A stretch of 64,000 bases of DNA from Pseudoalteromonas umbrosa (lineage in GTDB: Bacteria; Pseudomonadota; Gammaproteobacteria; Enterobacterales; Alteromonadaceae). Of this stretch, positions 43,902 to 52,858 are shown in pieces; positions within the stretch are counted from its first letter, which is position 1, and each line of letters starts with the position of its first letter. The stretch lies in NCBI RefSeq assembly GCF_030125375.1, contig NZ_JASJUU010000001.1:496001-560000 (forward strand), in the 5' to 3' direction. The notes below the pieces were generated by a model. The model was given only the letters and a program-made list of their open reading frames with translations. It made no database searches and was not told the DNA's origin. Position numbers and translations under genes: made by a program.

Positions 43902-45404
43902 ATGAAGTTAACCCTAAGAAGAAAGTTACTTGTGATCTTGCTTTCGGTCAATGCAGTGCTTATTTCAGCAGTCTATTATGCAAACCAACTTGCATTTGAA
44001 AAGAGCTTTAAGGAGTACTTACAAAACAGCAGTCGCGCAAAACTGGTCACCTTACTCCCTACGATTCGTGAAAACTTTGCTCAGTATGGCGATCAGTGGA
44101 TGACAAGAAAGTATCCGCATTGGACTCGGCTCGTTGGTGAGTATCACGGTCGCTCTCAAACAGAAATTGATGACATGGTAAAGCGTCCTAGGCGTGGTCC
44201 TCCAAAACATCACAGACCTGAAAGCGAAGCATCAAGTGATAAAGTGTTTTCACCAGAGAGACGAATGGGCAGGGAACAGCGTCCTCCAAGACATATGCGT
44301 GGGGCTCAATCACGCCTTGTACTTAAATCAGCATCTGGCGAGCTGCTCAAAGGCCGAAAAGACAGTAAAAATACCACGCTATGGGTTGAAGTGTATGAAA
44401 ATGCAGATAACTCTGGAAAACTACTAGGGTTTATTGGCTTAGAAAATGGCTTAGAGATAAGTAACTCTTTGGATTCATTATTTGCTAGTCGACAACAGCA
44501 TTGGTTTTTAGGGATTGCGATCATAGCGATGATAGTGAGTAGCTTACTAGCGATCCCATTTAGCCGCTTCCTTGTTGCACCTGTTTTATCTCTTAGAGCG
44601 GCGGCTAAAAAGATTGCAGCGGGTAATTATGAGCCGCCTTTTAACTCTTTCAGTAAGGATGAGCTTGGCTTGCTCGCTAATGACCTAAACACATTGGCTA
44701 AAACGTTGGATGAAAACCAACATTCACGGCAGCAATGGATAGCAGATATATCCCATGAATTACGTACGCCTATCGCGGTATTTAAAGCTGAGCTTGAAGG
44801 AATGATTGATGGCATCATTGAGTCTGACGAAGCGCAACTTAACTCGCTCTATGACGAAATTAATCGGTTAACTAAGCTCGTTGATGATCTACATCAGCTC
44901 TCAATGTCTGACAGAGGGTCATTGAGTTATAACATGGCAGAGTGTGATATTAATGAAGTGATAGGCCATACGTTCGACTCTCATTTGGCTACACTTAAAA
45001 ATAAGCATTTTGAATGGCAGATAGTTGGTGAGCCACAATGTATACTCAACTGTGATGAAGCGAGGCTTTCACAACTGTTCAGTAACTTTATGCAGAATAC
45101 GCTGCGCTATACTGACTCAAGTGAAGCGCAGCCAGGGCAAATAAGGGTGGTACTTGAACAGTCAAAAGATGCGGTATTGATCCGTTGGCAAGATAGTAGT
45201 CCCGGTGTTGAGCCTGAGTTGCTGCCAATGCTGTTTGATAGGTTGTATCGAGTCGATAAAGCGCGAGACCGTGCTTCCGGTGGCTCAGGGCTTGGTTTGG
45301 CAATTTGTGCCAGTATAGTACAAGCGCACAATGGCTCTATTGTTGCCACTAACAGTGAATTAGGTGGGGTAAGTGTTGATGTGACACTGCCGATTATTAA
45401 ATAA
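43902..45404 (+). CDS. baeS: BaeS-like sensor histidine kinase
   Basis: The 500-residue inner-membrane kinase has helices near residues 7-25 and about 198-220, with a periplasmic sensor between. HAMP follows, then WIADISHELRTPIAVFKAEL (phosphorylated His) and the ATP domain with N box NFMQNTLRYT, ASGGSGLGLAICAS (G box). The H-box matches BaeS of E. coli. The sensor carries an unusual Pro/Arg/His-rich insert at residues about 92-136. GGAG precedes ATG 43902. The gene is followed by the BaeR-like regulator after 89 bases. No exporter typical of Bae regulons is adjacent. Confidence 0.87.
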   Translation: MKLTLRRKLLVILLSVNAVLISAVYYANQLAFEKSFKEYLQNSSRAKLVTLLPTIRENFAQYGDQWMTRKYPHWTRLVGEYHGRSQTEIDDMVKRPRRGPPKHHRPESEASSDKVFSPERRMGREQRPPRHMRGAQSRLVLKSASGELLKGRKDSKNTTLWVEVYENADNSGKLLGFIGLENGLEISNSLDSLFASRQQHWFLGIAIIAMIVSSLLAIPFSRFLVAPVLSLRAAAKKIAAGNYEPPFNSFSKDELGLLANDLNTLAKTLDENQHSRQQWIADISHELRTPIAVFKAELEGMIDGIIESDEAQLNSLYDEINRLTKLVDDLHQLSMSDRGSLSYNMAECDINEVIGHTFDSHLATLKNKHFEWQIVGEPQCILNCDEARLSQLFSNFMQNTLRYTDSSEAQPGQIRVVLEQSKDAVLIRWQDSSPGVEPELLPMLFDRLYRVDKARDRASGGSGLGLAICASIVQAHNGSIVATNSELGGVSVDVTLPIIK

Positions 45405-45493
45405 TCACCAAAAATTATAGACATAGACACACTTATTAAAATAAGTAAGATCTTTAACACGAGAACGCAAAGAAGAACAAATAAGGTATTTAA

Positions 45494-46165
45494 ATGGTTA
45501 TTCAGAAAGTTCTGATCATTGAAGATGAAGAAAAGCTGGCTGTTATTCTAGGAAAATATCTAGCGCAAGCCGGTTATGAGTTTGACATCGTAATGGACGG
45601 TGCTGAAGCACTTTCTAGAGTCCGTACCTTTGCCCCTGATATTATTTTGTTGGATCTCATGTTACCGTCGGTGGATGGTATTGAAATTTGCACTCAAGTA
45701 CGTAGAGACTCTGAAGTGCCAATAATTATGACAACCGCGAAGGTTGAAGAAATAGACCGTCTATTGGGGTTAGAAGTGGGGGCGGATGATTATGTATGTA
45801 AACCATACAGCCCAAAAGAAGTGGTTGCACGTGTAAAGGCAATTTTAAGACGAACCAACAATACTGCGCCAATACAAACAGGGTTGGTGCTCGAAGAAGA
45901 CACCTTGTTTGTGAATTATAACGGTATGAGAACCGACTTAACGCATGTTGAGTTTATGCTTTTACAAACTATGTTTAAGCACCCAGGACGCGTTTATAAT
46001 CGTGCAAGACTCATGGACTCAATCTACGATGATGATCGCGTTGTGAGTGATAGAACGATTGATAGTCACGTAAAAAAAATAAGGAAAAAACTGCAAGATA
46101 TCGCGCCCGATTGTGAGTTTATTCATTCGATTTATGGCGTCGGTTATAAATTTGAAGTCATGTAA
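45494..46165 (+). CDS. baeR: BaeR-like response regulator (OmpR family)
   Basis: The 223-residue regulator has the receiver LIIEDEEKLAVILGKYL, IILLDLMLPSVDGIEIC with the phosphorylated Asp, TTAKVEEIDRLLGLEVGAD, and VCKPYSPKEVVARVKAILRR, closely like E. coli BaeR. The C-terminal winged helix has SDRTIDSHVKKIRKKL and IHSIYGVGYKFE. It is the partner of the preceding kinase. Its stop is followed at once by the ATG of the kinase-like metabolic gene. Targets are unknown. Confidence 0.9.
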   Translation: MVIQKVLIIEDEEKLAVILGKYLAQAGYEFDIVMDGAEALSRVRTFAPDIILLDLMLPSVDGIEICTQVRRDSEVPIIMTTAKVEEIDRLLGLEVGADDYVCKPYSPKEVVARVKAILRRTNNTAPIQTGLVLEEDTLFVNYNGMRTDLTHVEFMLLQTMFKHPGRVYNRARLMDSIYDDDRVVSDRTIDSHVKKIRKKLQDIAPDCEFIHSIYGVGYKFEVM

Positions 46166-47008
46166 ATGCAAGTTTTAACCGATTGGCAACTGCAGTTTTG
46201 TGAAGCACATAAGCTGCCAAAGCAGTATATTATCGGATGCGAAAAAGCGTTAGCTTGGCTAAAGCACACAATCTCAAATCAATCTAAACCAATATGTATA
46301 GCTGTGAGTGGCTGTCAGGGCAGTGGAAAATCAACATTGTCTGCGTATTTTGTTGCTTATTTAAAAAGCCAAGGGAAGTTGGCTGAGTCCGTTTCTATTG
46401 ATGATTTCTATCACAGTACAGCTAAACGCCAAGTGCTTGCGAGTCGGTATTCACCGCTGTTTCTAACACGGGGAGCACCTGGTACTCACGATATTCAACG
46501 TGCCATAGATGTCATCAACGATTTTAAGCAATCTAAACCTCTTGTTTTGCCGCGTTTTGATAAAGCAGCTGATGAACCTTACCCTGAAGATAGCTGGACG
46601 TCAGTTACTTCGCCGCTTGATGTTTTAGTATTTGAGGGATGGTGTTTAGGTGTGCCACCTCAGCCCCATGATTTGTTAAAAAGTAGCTGTAATCAATTTG
46701 AGTCCCAACAAGATGCAGAACGCCTGTATCGCTCGCAAGTAAATGATTTTTTGTCTAAAGATTATCAAATGCTTTTTTCGTTATTTGATAATTTGGTATT
46801 TTTGAACGGACAAAGCTTTGAATACGTGTATCAGTGGCGCTTGGAGCAAGAGCAAAAATTGATTGCGAGTAGAGGAAAAGGTATGGGTGAGCAGCAAGTC
46901 TATGAGTTTATTCAGTCATATCAGAGGCTAACAGAGTGGGGCATCGAAACCTTACCAACAATTTGTGATTTAGAACTGATATTAGATAAAGATAGGCGCT
47001 TTTTTTAA
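46166..47008 (+). CDS. P-loop kinase of the D-glycerate 3-kinase type
   Basis: This 280-residue protein has a Walker A CIAVSGCQGSGKSTLSAYFV and the following VSIDDFYHSTAKR, LTRGAPGTHDIQRA and LPRFDKAADEPYPEDSW, which recall plant GLYK and the YggC/CoaA-like kinase group. The best match by eye is D-glycerate 3-kinase. It starts right after the baeR stop, so it is co-transcribed with the two-component pair, an unusual partner. A terminator follows. Confidence 0.75.
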   Translation: MQVLTDWQLQFCEAHKLPKQYIIGCEKALAWLKHTISNQSKPICIAVSGCQGSGKSTLSAYFVAYLKSQGKLAESVSIDDFYHSTAKRQVLASRYSPLFLTRGAPGTHDIQRAIDVINDFKQSKPLVLPRFDKAADEPYPEDSWTSVTSPLDVLVFEGWCLGVPPQPHDLLKSSCNQFESQQDAERLYRSQVNDFLSKDYQMLFSLFDNLVFLNGQSFEYVYQWRLEQEQKLIASRGKGMGEQQVYEFIQSYQRLTEWGIETLPTICDLELILDKDRRFF

Positions 47009-47036
47009 AGTGTAATCATGCTAGGTTCTCAGGGTA

Positions 47037-47063
47037 TAAAAAAGGCTCTTTCGAGCCTCTTTT
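47037..47063. terminator. Rho-independent terminator, bidirectional
   Basis: A-run, AGGCTC-TTTC-GAGCCT stem, CTTTT. It lies between the glycerate-kinase-like gene and the convergent Tim44-like gene and probably serves both. Confidence 0.85.
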
Positions 47064-47076
47064 AATCTGCTAAAAT

Positions 47077-47943
47077 TTAGCTTTCAATTAAGTCTTCTAC
47101 ACCTACGATTAACCAAGGCGCATCACCTTGTGTTTTACGCTCTAAGTGCCAAACTTCATGAATTGGTTCTTCCTGCATGTCACCTTGGTCACGGTACTTA
47201 CCACGGAACATGACACTGATTTCCCACTTATCTGCACCTACGTCAGCACGAGCAAGCTCAGCGTCAACAAACATAACTTCAGTCGCGACGTCACCTTGTT
47301 GCTCACGCTCTTGTCGGAACTCTTCTACAAGCTCTGGGCTTAGGTATTCAGCCATTGTCGTGTAGTCTCTGTTGTTCCACGCTGTCTGGATCGTTTGATA
47401 GTGTGAACGCGCACCTTGTAGGAAGCCATTTACATCAAAATCACGAGGTAAGTTAAATGGAACTTCTTGCTGTGCACCAAACCCACCTGCTGTTTGATTC
47501 GCTTGAAACTGCTGAGGTTGAGAGAAAGATTGATTTTGCTGTGGCTGCTGCTGAGCAAAGTTAGGCGCGCCAGCCATTTGCGGTTGCTGCTTTTTGCGCA
47601 TAAAGCCCATGATAAATTTGAACAGGACAAATGCTGCAATGGCGAAAAGGATCATTTCAAGGAATTGGAAGCCCTCAAAATCATCACCCATCATTGCTGC
47701 GATTAGACCGCCAGCTAATAGGCCACCTAGTACGCCAGCCATAATGCCTTTTTTGCTCGACTTTTTCTTTGCACCTTGCTGTGCAGCCAGTGATTTAGTA
47801 TCCACTTGCTTTTTTTGTTGCACAGTAGAAGTTTGATGTGTTTTGCCTTTTTTCTTGCCGCCAAACTTTTTACGCGCTTCAGCGTCAAAAGCAGTAGCAA
47901 ACAACATTGAAACGATAGTCAATAAAACAAAAAATTGTTTCAT
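47077..47943 (-). CDS. Tim44-like domain protein, membrane-anchored
   Basis: This 288-residue protein has a signal peptide or N-terminal helix (FFVLLTIVSMLFATAF), a Lys-rich segment, two membrane segments (GVLGGLLAGGLIAAMM, LFAIAAFVLFKFIMGFM), a Gln-rich linker, and a C-terminal Tim44-like domain with LQGARSHYQTIQTAWNNRD and EVMFVDAELARADVG. Bacterial Tim44-like proteins have no settled role. It has its own promoter space and a shared terminator. Confidence 0.88.
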   Translation of the reverse strand: MKQFFVLLTIVSMLFATAFDAEARKKFGGKKKGKTHQTSTVQQKKQVDTKSLAAQQGAKKKSSKKGIMAGVLGGLLAGGLIAAMMGDDFEGFQFLEMILFAIAAFVLFKFIMGFMRKKQQPQMAGAPNFAQQQPQQNQSFSQPQQFQANQTAGGFGAQQEVPFNLPRDFDVNGFLQGARSHYQTIQTAWNNRDYTTMAEYLSPELVEEFRQEREQQGDVATEVMFVDAELARADVGADKWEISVMFRGKYRDQGDMQEEPIHEVWHLERKTQGDAPWLIVGVEDLIES

Positions 47944-48032
47944 GGTTTTCCTCTAAGTTTAAATACTGTGTGACATTCTAATGAAATTAAAAAAGAAATT
48001 GAACTGAAATAGGGTGGTTATAGGAACAAATA

Positions 48033-48050
48033 GGGCGCTTATCGCGCCCC
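48033..48050 (-). terminator. Weak stem-loop after the DUF3379 gene
   Basis: GGGCGC-TTATC-GCGCCC; T-run weak on the minus strand. It may end the sigma/anti-sigma transcript. Confidence 0.45.
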
Positions 48051-48053
48051 ATT

Positions 48054-48782
48054 TTATAGCCATTGTAAGGAGTTGTTGACTTCGCCTTGATACTTATCAA
48101 GTGGAGTGCCTAATTTTGCAACCAAAATAGTGTCTGCATTAGCGCCTTTATTAATGGAGCCACTGAATCGGCTGTCACTGAACTGAGTGTCACCCTGACG
48201 GTAGTCATTTTTGTCGCTTGGGACAATAAACACTGTCATAGGGCCGTGATCTGATTGAAAGATCAAGTGTAAGCTGCGTTGGCCTTTAAAATTGCAGAAT
48301 GTTGCATAAGTCACTTTGCCAGGCAGTGATTCAAGTTTACCGCCAAGCATAGCAAGTTTTTCGTTGACTACTTGTAGATTCACTTCTTTGCTGAGTGTTA
48401 GCGCGCTCTCTTCATAATATACGTGTTCAAGCGCATGTTCTCCAGCATATAAAGGCGCATGGACAGCAGTGCTAAAGTAAACCATCACAGCCAGTGCAAC
48501 AGATGCCGCCGACGCAATGGGTACAGTAAAGCGCTTATACCATGCTAGATTCACGACATTGTCGGCGGAGTGCGTCTTAGGTTCTTGCTCATCCATATTT
48601 GCAAGTAATTTGGCTTGCAAGCCCTCAGGAACCGGAACCTTTAACGCATTACCTAACATATCATCAAAATCTTGCACTTCGTCAACCAAACGTTTTTTAG
48701 CTGGGTCTTGCTTAGCTTCGTTCATAAGTTGCTCATCGCTCGGATCGGCGAACAGGCGACGGCGAAATTCTAAATCATCCAT
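48054..48782 (-). CDS. DUF3379 protein, probable anti-sigma factor
   Basis: The 242-residue protein has a soluble N-terminus (DDLEFRRRLFADPSDEQLMN), a single membrane helix (VPIASAASVALAVMVYFSTA), and a periplasmic C-terminal domain with VTYATFCNFKGQRSLHLIF. Such a layout beside an ECF sigma gene, with a one-base overlap (TGATG), suggests a membrane-bound regulator. The zinc-type anti-sigma motif is absent. Confidence 0.85.
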   Translation of the reverse strand: MDDLEFRRRLFADPSDEQLMNEAKQDPAKKRLVDEVQDFDDMLGNALKVPVPEGLQAKLLANMDEQEPKTHSADNVVNLAWYKRFTVPIASAASVALAVMVYFSTAVHAPLYAGEHALEHVYYEESALTLSKEVNLQVVNEKLAMLGGKLESLPGKVTYATFCNFKGQRSLHLIFQSDHGPMTVFIVPSDKNDYRQGDTQFSDSRFSGSINKGANADTILVAKLGTPLDKYQGEVNNSLQWL

Positions 48783-49297
48783 CAGTTTGATGCCCCCTTT
48801 GCTGATTCATTCACGTTAGTTAGTGCCTCTTTTAGCTGATTTCTCGCTCTATACAGTCGAGTCATGACTGTATTTTTGTTTAACTCTAAAATCTCTGCGA
48901 TTTCATCCCCAGAACACCCCATGACAACCTGAAGCAATAGGGGCTCTCTATATTCAGAAGCTAACTGATTAATTTGTCTTTGAACAACAGTTTGCTCCAT
49001 TTCATCATCTAATGATGTGCTTTTGGTATCGACTAAGGTGTCGTTTTCAACATCGGCATAGTCAAATTGTTTTCTCTCAAAGCGACGGGCGTTTTCTCGT
49101 CGCAATATGGTTAGTAACCAAGATTTGGCAGCTTTTTCATCCTGTAGTGCATCTAAAGAACGCCACGCACGTAAAAATGTTTCCTGAACCAAATCTTCTG
49201 CAATAGTTGGGTCTTGGCATAACCAGTAAGCAAAGCGATATAACTCTGTATGGTAAACCTGAACCAAAGATTCGTAACGTTTTTGTTTTTGGGTCAT
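48782..49297 (-). CDS. ECF-type RNA polymerase sigma factor
   Basis: This 171-residue protein holds region 2 (LYRFAYWLCQDPTIAEDLVQ, then FLRAWRSLD) and region 4 (CSGDEIAEILELNKNTVMTR, then LYRARNQL) without region 3, as in group 4 sigma factors. It precedes and overlaps the DUF3379 gene. The signal and target genes are unknown. Confidence 0.92.
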   Translation of the reverse strand: MTQKQKRYESLVQVYHTELYRFAYWLCQDPTIAEDLVQETFLRAWRSLDALQDEKAAKSWLLTILRRENARRFERKQFDYADVENDTLVDTKSTSLDDEMEQTVVQRQINQLASEYREPLLLQVVMGCSGDEIAEILELNKNTVMTRLYRARNQLKEALTNVNESAKGASN

Positions 49298-49348
49298 GCT
49301 AACTAGACCTTGCCTTCAGCAATATTATTTCGTTTTTCGCCATATTTT

Positions 49349-50995
49349 TTAGTAAAGCGATTCTAGGCGATTCTTAGCGTCTGATTTTGAACGCTTTTTA
49401 ATTTTACATATTTGATTATATAGCGTTACGAGATCAACCTGTTGTTTATTTGCACTATAAAGGGATGCCTGCAATTTTGCAATTTCTTCCCCAATTTCGG
49501 GTGATTGCTGACTTAACCACGATTTCAGTGTTTGCTGATGAGCAAGCTCTACATAGTCACGCAACAGCGAGTAGAACTGGTTTGTGTCATTGCTCTTTGC
49601 AGCTTTTTCTAATTGCTTTAATTTTGTTTGTGCATCTGTATTTATGTTGGGTTGATTGCCCAATTGCGGGCTTTGTACTAATACAGCCGGTTTTCTAAGT
49701 AGTAATACAGCCAATGTAATCAACCATAATAAATAGCCTAACCCCATAATAAGCCAATCAACCCAAGACTTTTCAGCATCTTTATAGATGATAGTCGGCT
49801 CAACATTGGTTTGCGGGATTATAGACTGGGCTTGTATATCAGCTTGTGGCAAAGTCACAGGCTGTTGAGGTTGATTAGGATCTGCAATTACTTCAATCGT
49901 TCTCGCTGGTAGAGTGGCATATTGAATGCGATTTATCACCGTATTAAACCAAGGTAATTTAACTTCTGGTAGAGTATAAGTGCCCGGCTTTTGCGGTAGA
50001 AGCGCATATGATGCAACCATTTGTGAAATGACTCGACCATCACGGGCCATTTGGTTACGGTCGGTTTCATCCGGATAAATCCTAAACCCATCCACACTCG
50101 GCACTTCAATATCAGGCATTTGCTCTTTAGTAATGCCCAAAGCAGTCAGTGTAAAAGTACGTGTGATTGGCGCACCGACAAGGACCTGTGCATCCTCTGG
50201 TTGCCATTCTTCAGCCAAGTTAACTAATTCGCTAGGTAGCCATGCGCCACGGTAGTTGTCAGGAATAGATTTTACTTCAACATCAATGGAGTCACCAACC
50301 GCGCTGACAGCCATTCTTCTATAGCCTTCTCTAACTTGCCCATTGAAAATCGGCCCTTCAATTTTAAAGTTACCACTCTTTTGTGGCTGTACAAGGTAAT
50401 TTCTTGTGATCACTCGATAGCGGCGGCCATCAAGAACTTCGTAATTTTCTTCTTGCTGTCCCATTGGTGTAATCGAGCCATCATTCATCGTTGGCGGTGT
50501 CATTTGCGCGTCGAGCAAATCTTTACCAATGAAAAGTTTAACGGTATATAGCGCAGCTTGTTGCACATACAAAGATTCTAGATTGAGTTCAGTGGTAACA
50601 AATACATCTTTTTGTTGATTGTCATCCGCTTCTCTTGCCACAACACGCAGAGTAATAGGTTGACTCTTTACGCCAGATACTTCAAAAGCAGGGATGGTAA
50701 ACTCTCCCGCACTTCGGGACATCACCTGCATTTGCCAGCTTGTAGCACTGCTCATGCTGCCATTAACAATTTGTGTACGAGAGCTGGTACTTACAGGGCC
50801 TGTAATGAAGCTTCGTGCCATGGCGCTTGTATCAGGCATTTGGCCCGACACTTTGCCATTCGCCTCTATAGTTAAAGTAAAATACTCTCCAACTAATACG
50901 GGGTTTTTATCGACACTGGCTGTCAGTCTGTCTATAGCCAAAGCGGGCAGCGCGACAGCGAATAAAATAAAATAAATAGCAAATCGCATTACCAT
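49349..50995 (-). CDS. batD: BatD-family protein
   Basis: The 548-residue protein has a signal peptide (FAIYFILFAVALPALA), an oxygen-tolerance (BatD) domain of several Ig-like modules (LTASVDKNPVLVGEYFTLTI, FTLTALGITKEQMPDIEVP), one membrane helix near residue 420 (WLIMGLGYLLWLITLAVLLL) and a cytoplasmic tail. Bat proteins of the MoxR/VWA operons are linked to stress tolerance in Bacteroides and to chaperone-like roles. It overlaps the BatBC gene by seven bases and is the last gene of the operon. Confidence 0.9.
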   Translation of the reverse strand: MVMRFAIYFILFAVALPALAIDRLTASVDKNPVLVGEYFTLTIEANGKVSGQMPDTSAMARSFITGPVSTSSRTQIVNGSMSSATSWQMQVMSRSAGEFTIPAFEVSGVKSQPITLRVVAREADDNQQKDVFVTTELNLESLYVQQAALYTVKLFIGKDLLDAQMTPPTMNDGSITPMGQQEENYEVLDGRRYRVITRNYLVQPQKSGNFKIEGPIFNGQVREGYRRMAVSAVGDSIDVEVKSIPDNYRGAWLPSELVNLAEEWQPEDAQVLVGAPITRTFTLTALGITKEQMPDIEVPSVDGFRIYPDETDRNQMARDGRVISQMVASYALLPQKPGTYTLPEVKLPWFNTVINRIQYATLPARTIEVIADPNQPQQPVTLPQADIQAQSIIPQTNVEPTIIYKDAEKSWVDWLIMGLGYLLWLITLAVLLLRKPAVLVQSPQLGNQPNINTDAQTKLKQLEKAAKSNDTNQFYSLLRDYVELAHQQTLKSWLSQQSPEIGEEIAKLQASLYSANKQQVDLVTLYNQICKIKKRSKSDAKNRLESLY

Positions 50996-52857
50996 GATTT
51001 CTCAGCTCCTACTGGTTGTCTTTGTTGTTGTCTTTGTCTTGATTCCAAAAGCATTTTGTTCTTCAGCAAAATAGCGGGGTCATCTGGTACTCGGCGCAGT
51101 AGCTGGTTGAGTTGCTGCGCTTTTTCTTTCTCTTCTGGTGTTAATTCCTTCATTTCACTTGGTAGCATTTGTTCAGATTGCTCACCTTCTTTTGGCTCAC
51201 TCTGTTGTGCTTGCTGCGGGCGAGCTTGGGATTGCTCTTCCGTTTGCTCGCTTTCTTCACCTGTTTGTTTATCTGCTAATTCAGGCTTATTTTGACTGTC
51301 TGATTGCTCACTACTTTGAGATTGCTCTGACTGTTCGCTATTTTCTTGCTCAGATTCATTTCCTTGTCCGTCTTGCGATTGGTTCTGTTGATCGTTTTGT
51401 TCACCAGATTGTTGCTCTTGATTTTCGCTTTCACCTTGCTGCTGATCGTTTTGTTGTTCAGAAGACTGCTCTTGCTGCTGATTGTTTTGATCTTGGTTTT
51501 GTTGTGATTGCTGATCTTTCATTTGCTCAAGGAGTTCTTTGTTCTCTTGTGCTTGCGATAATGACGGATCTAGTTTCAACGCTTGATCATAAGCTTGAAT
51601 AGCGTCATCAAGTTTACCCAAATGGGCGAGGGCGTTACCTAGGTTATATTGACCTATGGCTGTATTTGCATTTTCTAAAGTCTTTGCAGCTTGCTCATAT
51701 TGACCTTGCTTATATTGAGCTGCCCCGCGCAACGACGCATCCTGTGCGGTACTTGCTTGATCAAAGTCTTCTTGTTGATAAGCAGAAAGCGCATTTTGGT
51801 CGACATTTTTGAACCAAGATTGCCAATCGGCTGCATAACTGGGTTGGCTTGGTAAATAGGCAAACACGCAAATTACCAGCGCAACAGCATTATTACGAAA
51901 TGCCAATAGCGCAAGAGGAATAATTACAAATAACAAATATTTTCCCGCATCGATGCGCCAAAGGGTTTCGTTCGGTTCATTAGGCGTTTCAATATCTTGC
52001 GTATTATTAATTGCAAAGGTCTCTATATCTGAGTTATCCGGTGAGTAAGTGGCATATCGACCACCTAAGCGCTGCGCAAGTGAACGTAATCTATCGACAT
52101 AAAGCTTAGGAACGACAATTTGTCCATATCTATCTTTTAAAAAGCCGCCTTCTGGAATACTAATAGGCGCACCTTGTGCTGTGCCAACACCGTAAACGTG
52201 AAGGGTATACCCTGAGCCACTGAGCATATCATTTATATCTTGTGCATCTTCTAACTCGACTTCATCAGTGATTAAAATGATTTCTCCTGATGGATAACCT
52301 GCTTGCGCCAGCAAAGCTTTTGCTTGGTCAATACCGGCTAGTACGTTCGCGCCTTTGCCCGGCATAATCTCTGGGCTAATACTTGGAACAAGGTTTTCTA
52401 GCGTATTTATATCGCTTGTGAGTGGGGAGATTATAAAGGCATCTTGGGCGTAGGCAACTAATGCGGTGTCACCTTCACGAAACTGTTGCAACATGTCTAA
52501 GGTTTTAAATCTAGCCTGAGTCAATCTGTTAGGTGCAATGTCCGTCGAATACATAGAATAGGACATATCCATAACAATAACTCTCGCCTGTTTGGCAGAG
52601 AAAACCGGTACGCTTTGCTTTTCAATGCTTGGCCCGGCTGCAGCGATCACCCCTAGGAATAAAATTAGACTGGTTAACCATGTTGAGTGACTGGTTTTAC
52701 TTTGCCTTCCTTCAGTTAAAACCACTTTCGCAAGATGCGGTGCAATTAATTGAGACTGTTTATGGCCTGCTTTTTTGTACCACTGCAATAAACTTATGAT
52801 TGCCCAAGGTACCAGTAGCCAAAGTAGCTCTGGTCGGATAAATTGAAATTCGGTCAT
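50989..52857 (-). CDS. BatB-BatC fusion: VWA domain plus TPR and Gln/Glu/Ser-rich tail
   Basis: From the ATG at 52857 the product has 622 residues; the open frame extends to 52887. The N-terminus has two membrane helices around a short basic turn, then a VWA domain with MIDAS VIVMDMSYSMYSTD and NVLAGIDQAKALLA. A further helix at about 310-330 precedes a TPR pair (GAAQYKQGQYEQAAKTLENA, YNLGNALAHLGKLDDAIQ). Then comes a 140-residue Q/E/S/N-rich low-complexity tract and a conserved helix (LTPEEKEKAQQLNQLLRRVP). One base separates it from the BatA stop. Confidence 0.9.
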   Translation of the reverse strand: MTEFQFIRPELLWLLVPWAIISLLQWYKKAGHKQSQLIAPHLAKVVLTEGRQSKTSHSTWLTSLILFLGVIAAAGPSIEKQSVPVFSAKQARVIVMDMSYSMYSTDIAPNRLTQARFKTLDMLQQFREGDTALVAYAQDAFIISPLTSDINTLENLVPSISPEIMPGKGANVLAGIDQAKALLAQAGYPSGEIILITDEVELEDAQDINDMLSGSGYTLHVYGVGTAQGAPISIPEGGFLKDRYGQIVVPKLYVDRLRSLAQRLGGRYATYSPDNSDIETFAINNTQDIETPNEPNETLWRIDAGKYLLFVIIPLALLAFRNNAVALVICVFAYLPSQPSYAADWQSWFKNVDQNALSAYQQEDFDQASTAQDASLRGAAQYKQGQYEQAAKTLENANTAIGQYNLGNALAHLGKLDDAIQAYDQALKLDPSLSQAQENKELLEQMKDQQSQQNQDQNNQQQEQSSEQQNDQQQGESENQEQQSGEQNDQQNQSQDGQGNESEQENSEQSEQSQSSEQSDSQNKPELADKQTGEESEQTEEQSQARPQQAQQSEPKEGEQSEQMLPSEMKELTPEEKEKAQQLNQLLRRVPDDPAILLKNKMLLESRQRQQQRQPVGAEKSW

Positions 52858-52858
52858 A

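Noticed and set aside
45107..45460. 117-codon leftward ORF over the 3' end of the histidine kinase gene
   Set aside because: It lies wholly opposite the conserved ATP-binding domain and its extension, and shows no family features.
51160..51535. Repetitive Gln/Glu/Ser codons that look like a tandem DNA repeat
   Set aside because: The units are irregular; this is a low-complexity protein tract rather than a defined repeat element.
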